From Candidatus Kaiserbacteria bacterium (GTDB taxonomy: Bacteria > Patescibacteriota > Minisyncoccia > Phycocordibacterales > UBA2100): a stretch of DNA of 42,833 nt. Below are positions 38,255 through 42,833 of this stretch, in pieces. The position numbers and the translations under genes are program-made. Numbering within the stretch: position 1 is the first letter of the stretch; each line of letters begins with the position of its first letter. The stretch is taken from the NCBI GenBank assembly GCA_016867375.1, contig VGJQ01000006.1, positions 1 to 42,833 of the forward strand, written 5' to 3'. The notes under the pieces were generated by a model. It saw only the letters and a program-made list of their open reading frames with translations, did no database searches and had not been told where the DNA came from.

Positions 38255-38980
38255 TCATAAGAATGCACCACGAAAGGCATTTTTGTCATCCGTGCCGAGA
38301 TGCGCACGCCCTTCTATGACATCCTTCGAGAAATCCTTGAACTCCTTAAGGGTCCACAGTGATGAAAACAAATCACTCGACACAATCTCGCGCCGCGGCA
38401 TGTGGAGGTCAGACCTCCACACATGGTCATAGAGACTGCCGTAAGGAAAATTGAGACACCATTCGTATGCTTTGTCGAAGTTTTTCTCTGCCATGGCATA
38501 CCCGCCCGGAAATTGTTCAAACGCATTCTTAATCTGGATATACGCAAACACGTATCGCAAATACGCATCACTATCGATCGTCTTCGATTTATATGGGCCC
38601 TGAAATGGTGTGCCATATTCAGCATACTTTTCATTGAGATGACCGGAAAGTCCATTGCCGATTTTCTGCATAAAGCGGCTCACCCCGCCTTCAATTGTCT
38701 CTTCAAGGAGGAAGTGCAGATGATTCGCATGCAGGCAAAAAGCATGTATCCGTGTCAACGGATCTTTTTCTGCCCATGAACTGGCTCGCTCAAATGTACG
38801 AAGTTTTTCTTCCGCGATCAGGTCGCGAAGCCAGAGTGGTCGCAACGACACATCGTTAAAATGTGCAAGCATCAACAACATCCGATCGTAATCTGATTTT
38901 TCTTTCAAGTAAGGCAGTCCGCGGGCCCCACGCTTGACGACATGGATAATCGAACCGACCCCGTAAGGTTCTCGCCGCAT
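38255..38980 (-). CDS. REP-associated tyrosine transposase (RAYT, Y1_Tnp HUH)
   Basis: The ATG at 38980 (MRREPYGVGSIIHVVKRGARG) is the expected start; a longer frame begins inside the flanking palindrome. The roughly 241-residue protein matches RAYT/TnpA_REP: an N-terminal RGARGLPYLKEKSDYDRML segment, the HUH site HAFCLHANHLHFLLEE (about 90-105), FMQKIGNGLSGHLNEKYAEYGTPFQGPYKSK and a C-terminal helix. The segment that usually reads YxxYFN is GLSGHLN, so the nucleophilic Tyr may be missing; a nearby Tyr in EKYAEYG could replace it. One palindrome lies inside the gene, encoding HVWRSDLHM. It is flanked by family A palindromes at both ends and is probably their mobilising enzyme, now or in the past. 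Confidence 0.8.
   Translation of the reverse strand: MRREPYGVGSIIHVVKRGARGLPYLKEKSDYDRMLLMLAHFNDVSLRPLWLRDLIAEEKLRTFERASSWAEKDPLTRIHAFCLHANHLHFLLEETIEGGVSRFMQKIGNGLSGHLNEKYAEYGTPFQGPYKSKTIDSDAYLRYVFAYIQIKNAFEQFPGGYAMAEKNFDKAYEWCLNFPYGSLYDHVWRSDLHMPRREIVSSDLFSSLWTLKEFKDFSKDVIEGRAHLGTDDKNAFRGAFL
38399..38424. repeat. Palindromic repeat family A inside the RAYT gene
   Basis: CATGTGGAGGTC-A-GACCTCCACACATG; in the minus reading frame it encodes H-V-W-R-S-D-L-H-M without breaking the frame. Confidence 0.85.
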
Positions 38981-38999
38981 GCGACCATTATACATATAT

Positions 39000-39038
39000 A
39001 AAACCATCTGTGGAGGTCTGACCTCCACAGATGGTTTT
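39000..39038. repeat. Palindromic repeat family A with extended arms, upstream of the RAYT
   Basis: A 39-base perfect palindrome: AAAACCATCTGTGGAGGTC, central T, and the complement. It is the longest copy in the window. Confidence 0.9.
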
Positions 39039-39100
39039 ATATAGTATCTTACTCATTGTCAAGTATAGTCCCTGCAAATCTAGGTTAGAATAAGGCCATC

Positions 39101-40378
39101 ATGCGGCAATCCACACTCTTTACCAAAACACGCCGCGAGGCGCCAAAAGACGAAGTCGCGAAAAACGCGCAGCTCCTCATCCGCGCCGGCTACATCCACA
39201 AGGAAATGGCGGGGGTATATGATTTCCTTCCTCTCGGATTGCGCACCTTAAACAAGATTATCGGCGTGATTCGGGAAGAGATGAACGCAATCGGCGGGCA
39301 AGAAATTTTAATGAGCAGTCTGCAGCGAAAAGAATTGTGGGAAACGACTGATCGGTGGGATGACTCAAAAATCGACAACTGGTTCAAAGTAGACTTGAAA
39401 CACGATTCTGAACCGGACGGGTCCCGTTCAAAAGAAGTAGGCCTTGCATTCACGCACGAAGAGCCGATTACAAATATGATGGAGCAGTTTATTCCATCGT
39501 ATAAAGATCTGCCAAAGTACGTGTACCAATTTCAAACGAAATTCCGCAATGAAAAACGCGCAAAGTCGGGGATCATGCGCACGAGAGAGTTCATCATGAA
39601 AGACATGTATTCTTTCAGTCGCGACGAGGAGCAGTTTCGCGAATTTTACGAGCAATGTGCGAAAGCATACCAAAAGATTTTCTCGAGAGTTGGCCTTGGA
39701 GACAAGACATTCCGCACATTCGCTTCCGGTGGTGTCTTCTCCAAATTCAGCGATGAATTTCAAACGGTATGTGACGCGGGAGAGGACACAATCTATATTG
39801 ATCGCAAAAAGAATATCGCGGTGAATAAGGAAGTGTGCACCGATGAAGTATTGGCGGACCTTGGACTTTCGAGAAAAGACCTGGAAGAGGCGAAAGCGAT
39901 TGAGGTCGGGAATATTTTTCCGCTCAGCACACGTTTCTCGAAAACGCTACTTAATCGATTCAAGGATGAAGCGGGGAGCGAGGCAAACCCCTACATGGGT
40001 TCGTACGGCATCGGGCCCGCGCGCCTCATGGGCACCATCGTCGAAGTCCTCTCGGACGACAAAGGCATCGTCTGGCCGCGCGAAGTGGCGCCATTCCCCG
40101 TGCACCTCGTCTCCATCGCACATGGCAACAAAGATATCGAAGCGGAAGCAGATCATCTATACGATTCACTCAAAGAAAACGGCATCGAAGCACTCTACGA
40201 CGACCGCGATGTACGTGCAGGGGAGAAGTTTGCCGACGCTGATCTCATTGGTATTCCCACACACATCGTCATCTCCGAAAAGACCGTCGCCGGTGGCGCC
40301 TTCGAGGTGGTCGATCGTGCGACAGGCACCGCATCGATGATCCCCGAGAGCTCGATCATTCAGCATTTGAAAAAATAG
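39101..40378 (+). CDS. proS: Prolyl-tRNA synthetase, short form without the editing domain
   Basis: The 425-residue class II synthetase has motif 1 around GVYDFLPLGLRTLNKI, motif 2 FRNEKRAKSGIMRTREFIMKDMYSF and motif 3 GSYGIGPARLMGTIVEVL, then the anticodon-binding domain (PFPVHLVSIAHGNKD, YDDRDVRAGEKFADADLIGIPTHIVI). It lacks the approximately 180-residue INS editing insert of E. coli ProS, as in mitochondrial and some alphaproteobacterial forms, so misacylated Ala-tRNA-Pro would have to be cleared otherwise. Codons from about 39210 to 39980 look less GC-rich (more AAT, TTT, GAA, ATT) than the flanks, which suggests a recombined segment; judged by eye. Confidence 0.94.
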   Translation: MRQSTLFTKTRREAPKDEVAKNAQLLIRAGYIHKEMAGVYDFLPLGLRTLNKIIGVIREEMNAIGGQEILMSSLQRKELWETTDRWDDSKIDNWFKVDLKHDSEPDGSRSKEVGLAFTHEEPITNMMEQFIPSYKDLPKYVYQFQTKFRNEKRAKSGIMRTREFIMKDMYSFSRDEEQFREFYEQCAKAYQKIFSRVGLGDKTFRTFASGGVFSKFSDEFQTVCDAGEDTIYIDRKKNIAVNKEVCTDEVLADLGLSRKDLEEAKAIEVGNIFPLSTRFSKTLLNRFKDEAGSEANPYMGSYGIGPARLMGTIVEVLSDDKGIVWPREVAPFPVHLVSIAHGNKDIEAEADHLYDSLKENGIEALYDDRDVRAGEKFADADLIGIPTHIVISEKTVAGGAFEVVDRATGTASMIPESSIIQHLKK

Positions 40379-40382
40379 CATT

Positions 40383-41471
40383 ATGAAGGAAAAGAGCCTC
40401 GCCGAACGCATCCGCACCAAGAAAGACTCGCTACTGAGTCTCTTTTCCAACGACATCGGCATCGACCTCGGCACTGCCAACACTCTCGTGTATGTCAAAG
40501 GCCGCGGCATCGTCATCAATGAGCCATCGATCGTCGCGGTCAATCAAAAGACCGGCGCCGTGGTCGCCGTCGGGCAGCAGGCCAAGGACATGATCGGACG
40601 CACGCCGGCACACATCGTCGCGGTGCAGCCCGTGATCGACGGCGTAATCTCCGACTTCGAGATCACCTCTGAGATGCTCAATTACCTCCTCAACAAAGCA
40701 CAGGCCGGCCACACCAAGCTCCTTGGGCCCCGCGTCACCATCGGTGTCCCATCCGGCATCACCTCGGTCGAAGTGCGCGCCGTGCGCGACGCCGCGCGAT
40801 CGGCGGGCGCGCGCGAAGTCCACATCATCGAAGAGCCAATGGCCGCAGCGATCGGTATTGAGCTTCCCGTCCACGAACCGACCGGCAGTATGATCATCGA
40901 CATCGGCGGAGGTACCAGCGACGTCGGCATCGCTGCACTCGGTGGCCTCGTCAATGCGCGCAACGTCCGCATCGCGGGAGACAAATTCAATCAGGACATC
41001 GTCAGCCATATCCGCAACGAATACAAACTCCTCATCGGCGACAAAAGCGCTGAAGAGATCAAGATTGCGATCGGTTCCGTCTCGCCACATGGAGGGTCTT
41101 TGCAGGCCTTGGTACGCGGGCGCGATCTCGTCACCGGCCTCCCGCGCGAGATCGCCATATCCGACCAAGACGTCCGCAACGCGATCGGTCACTCGATCGA
41201 AGAGCTCGTCGAGGCCATCAAAGACGTCCTCGAGACGACACCTCCCGAAATCCTCTCCGATGTCATGCAGCGCGGCATCTATCTCGCGGGAGGTGGAGCT
41301 TTGATACGCGGTATCGCTGATTTCCTCTCTCAAGAGCTCGGTGTCCTCGTCACCGTCGCACCGGATCCATTGACTGCAGTCGTGCGCGGCACTGCGGCCG
41401 TCCTCGAAGACCTTGACCTCTACCGGGAATCACTCCTGCGAAGCGACGATGAACTTGTACCGACGCACTAA
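40383..41471 (+). CDS. mreB: Rod shape-determining protein MreB (operon copy)
   Basis: The 362-residue actin homologue has an N-terminal extension of about 20 residues, then GIDLGTANTLVYVKGRGIVINEPSIVAV, DIGGGTSDVGIAALGGLV and GIYLAGGGALIRGIADFL. It forms membrane-bound filaments that direct the elongation machinery. It starts 5 bases after proS and overlaps mreC by 23 bases, the standard mreBCD order. It is the canonical copy of the two MreB genes in the window. Confidence 0.96.
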   Translation: MKEKSLAERIRTKKDSLLSLFSNDIGIDLGTANTLVYVKGRGIVINEPSIVAVNQKTGAVVAVGQQAKDMIGRTPAHIVAVQPVIDGVISDFEITSEMLNYLLNKAQAGHTKLLGPRVTIGVPSGITSVEVRAVRDAARSAGAREVHIIEEPMAAAIGIELPVHEPTGSMIIDIGGGTSDVGIAALGGLVNARNVRIAGDKFNQDIVSHIRNEYKLLIGDKSAEEIKIAIGSVSPHGGSLQALVRGRDLVTGLPREIAISDQDVRNAIGHSIEELVEAIKDVLETTPPEILSDVMQRGIYLAGGGALIRGIADFLSQELGVLVTVAPDPLTAVVRGTAAVLEDLDLYRESLLRSDDELVPTH

Positions 41472-42231
41472 CACGACCGCCCGACGGCGGTTATGGGCGG
41501 CGACTTTCCTTGTCGTCGCCATATTCCTACTCGATCTAGCGACACAAGGCCTGATCCGCTCCGCGACACAAAGCGCGGCAGCAAGCCTCTCCGGCACGGG
41601 CATCAAGACATTCGAGGCGATCAAAGAAAGCGGCATCTTCCGTACACGCGCATCACTTGCTGCAGAAAACGAAGATCTGAAGGCCCGTCTCGCCACATAC
41701 GAATCACAAGCCCTCTCCTTCAAGGCACTCAAAGAAGAAAACAAACAGCTCGCCGAGATGGCGCGCCTCGCACACGCCGATTCGGGGCTCACGGTATCGG
41801 TCGTATCCGCATTCCGCTCATCACCTTATGGCACATTCCTGATCGGCGCAGGCGCAGATGATGGCATCACGATCGGCTCCCTCGTACTCACCGACGATGG
41901 CTTCGTGATCGGACATGTGACTGATGTGAGTACCCGCACAGCACTCGTCTCAGAGATACTCGGACCAAGCAAGAAAATAGATGCAATCGTCGCCGGCAGC
42001 GCAACAGTCTTCACCGGATCAGGCGGCGGCAATGCGCGTGCGCAAGTGCCACGCGATATCGAGGTGTCAGTGGGTGATCGTATTACCTCCCAAGACACAC
42101 ACGCACGCACTATCGGCGTCGTCGGCAAGATCGAATCCTCACCAGCCGACGCATACAGCACGGTATACATGCGCCTGCCACAAAACATCGCAACACTCCG
42201 GCACGTCTTCGTCGCCACCACTGCACCATGA
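41449..42231 (+). CDS. mreC: Rod shape-determining protein MreC
   Basis: The start chosen is the ATG at 41449, inside mreB; a longer frame starts at 41413. The roughly 260-residue protein has one membrane helix (LWAATFLVVAIFLLDLATQ), a coiled coil (SLAAENEDLKARLATYESQALSFKALKEENKQLAEM) and the beta-domain pattern GTFLIGAGADDGITIGSLVLTDDGFVIGHVTDVSTRTALV near 130-175, as in MreC. It links MreB to periplasmic wall synthesis. Confidence 0.9.
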   Translation: MNLYRRTNTTARRRLWAATFLVVAIFLLDLATQGLIRSATQSAAASLSGTGIKTFEAIKESGIFRTRASLAAENEDLKARLATYESQALSFKALKEENKQLAEMARLAHADSGLTVSVVSAFRSSPYGTFLIGAGADDGITIGSLVLTDDGFVIGHVTDVSTRTALVSEILGPSKKIDAIVAGSATVFTGSGGGNARAQVPRDIEVSVGDRITSQDTHARTIGVVGKIESSPADAYSTVYMRLPQNIATLRHVFVATTAP

Positions 42232-42491
42232 TCCTGCGAATCACGATCGCGAGCATCGGTTTTTTGAGTATCCTCACCGGCCCGTGGTGGGTGCCTCTTG
42301 TATGCATGATCCTATTGAGTGCACGCTGGGTCGCATGGGAAGCACTCGCGATCGGACTCCTGATGGATTTCATCTGGCAGGGAAGTGGCACCTTCGCCAT
42401 ATCATCCTGGCACACCTGGCCCCTTTTCACGATCGTGGCGATCATATTGCTTTGGGCATTTGACCCGCTGCGCCGCCGGTTTCTGTTTTGA
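42228..42491 (+). CDS. mreD: MreD-like short membrane protein
   Basis: The 87-residue protein overlaps mreC by 4 bases (ATGA) and is almost entirely hydrophobic, with three helices (RITIASIGFLSILTG, PLVCMILLSARWVAWEALAIGLLMDFI, WPLFTIVAIILLWAF). It is half the length of classical MreD (about 160 residues), so the assignment rests on position and the membrane pattern. A LLMDFIW segment recalls the MreD G(L)xxD motif. Confidence 0.5.
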   Translation: MILRITIASIGFLSILTGPWWVPLVCMILLSARWVAWEALAIGLLMDFIWQGSGTFAISSWHTWPLFTIVAIILLWAFDPLRRRFLF

Positions 42492-42502
42492 AAAGTGGAT
42501 AA

Positions 42503-42592
42503 GGGCTCGTCCACACATAACATACCCGTTATGTGTGGACTACATGCATGGGCCCGTTCATTTGTGAGCCTTATGTATGAACGGGCCCTAAC
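42503..42592. repeat. Two-hairpin repeat family C, copy 2
   Basis: GGGCTCGTCCACACATAACA... with hairpins ACACATAAC...GTTATGTGTGG and GGGCCCGTTCAT...ATGAACGGGCCC; matches 29137-29228 along its length. It separates the mre genes from the next promoter. Confidence 0.85.
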
Positions 42593-42651
42593 CAGAATGA
42601 AAAGGTGGCACCTTTTAACACCCGATGCCGAATGAATCCCCACCCCTTCAG

Positions 42652-42679
42652 TTGCAGGGAGGCTAGCCGGGGATATAAT
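42652..42679 (+). promoter_or_regulatory. Promoter of the gene at the right edge
   Basis: TTGCAG (42652-42657), 16 bases, TATAAT (42674-42679); predicted start near 42686, some 30 bases before the ATG at 42718. Confidence 0.65.
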
Positions 42680-42717
42680 ACATATGATCGAAACCGAAAA
42701 AATAGTTTGCATAGAAT

Positions 42718-42833
42718 ATGGACCAATACAATGAACCATCACGAATCACTATTGAGGGCGGGGAATTTCGACGCCCTGTTCAATCGTTTCAAACGCAGAC
42801 GCCAAAAATCGTCCAATGGGTTATGCGATATTC
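42718..42833 (+). CDS. Partial protein at the right edge, possibly a penicillin-binding protein
   Basis: The frame from the ATG at 42718 (MDQYNEPSRITIEGGEF...) is open for 38 codons to the window end. It follows mreBCD, where PBP2 (mrdA) is usual, and a hydrophilic N-terminus before a membrane helix would fit, but no diagnostic motif is included. It has its own promoter. Confidence 0.4.
   Translation, partial: MDQYNEPSRITIEGGEFRRPVQSFQTQTPKIVQWVMRY

Noticed and set aside
40431-41333. Minus-strand frame of 300 codons
   Set aside because: Antisense to mreB; Asp/Val-rich shadow.
1-42833. CRISPR arrays
   Set aside because: Repeats found are dispersed palindromes, not regularly spaced direct repeats with unique spacers, and no cas gene is present.

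Overview
The window looks like a chromosome segment from a member of the Patescibacteria (Candidate Phyla Radiation), most likely Parcubacteria-like. That placement is an inference from style: compact genes, several very small proteins of unknown function, a prepilin cluster with a carboxypeptidase-regulatory-type adhesin, short single-domain versions of housekeeping proteins, a tRNA gene split by a group I intron, and many families of short palindromic repeats. No rRNA or marker ribosomal protein is present to confirm it. The standard bacterial code is used: many intact genes end in TGA directly before terminator hairpins.

Layout. 1-136: start of a His-rich protein running off the left edge. 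285-2963: a lipid gene on the minus strand (PlsC-type acyltransferase, acyl carrier protein, acyl-ACP synthetase) interrupted by one in-frame UGA. 3342-7255: three overlapping minus-strand prepilin-type genes. 7343-8634: two small MscS channels. 8697-11652: two PLP enzymes (trans-sulfuration type, tryptophanase type). 11818-16452: phosphate module, with a PhoU regulator divergent from pstS-pstC-pstA-pstB. 16453-19700: an accessory stretch of single minus-strand genes separated by copies of the pstB 3' end, resembling stacked insertions. 19833-22572: an internally duplicated protein, a SleB-type hydrolase, MscL and a small unknown. 22726-23057: tRNA-Asn(GUU) with a group I intron of about 256 nt inside the anticodon. 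23149-25410: small protein, ribosome hibernation factor, fmt and def. 25903-29685: HAD phosphatase, a phage-A1-like metallophosphoesterase with an N-terminal zinc ribbon, dCMP deaminase, small unknown. 29774-32453: two SPFH proteins. 32584-34863: a solitary mreB, a small membrane protein and a ClpP-like protease. 34923-38210: membrane coiled-coil protein, holB-like clamp-loader subunit, small coiled coil, frr, rseP. 38219-39038: a RAYT-type transposase between palindromic repeats. 39101-42833: proS, then mreB-mreC-mreD-like, then the start of a further gene, possibly a penicillin-binding protein.

The most notable features are: (1) palindromic repeats inserted in frame in protein genes (holB-like, fmt 5' end, the RAYT itself), comparable in behaviour to Rickettsia palindromic elements; (2) the tRNA-Asn group I intron, with P1, P7, Q, R and S elements readable by eye; (3) three readable copies of the PstB C-terminal codons delimiting single-gene accessory units; (4) the acyltransferase-ACP-synthetase fusion with its in-frame stop; (5) at least five palindromic repeat families and two unassigned structured RNA candidates.

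All calls rest on reading the sequence and on remembered family features; no database search was run.
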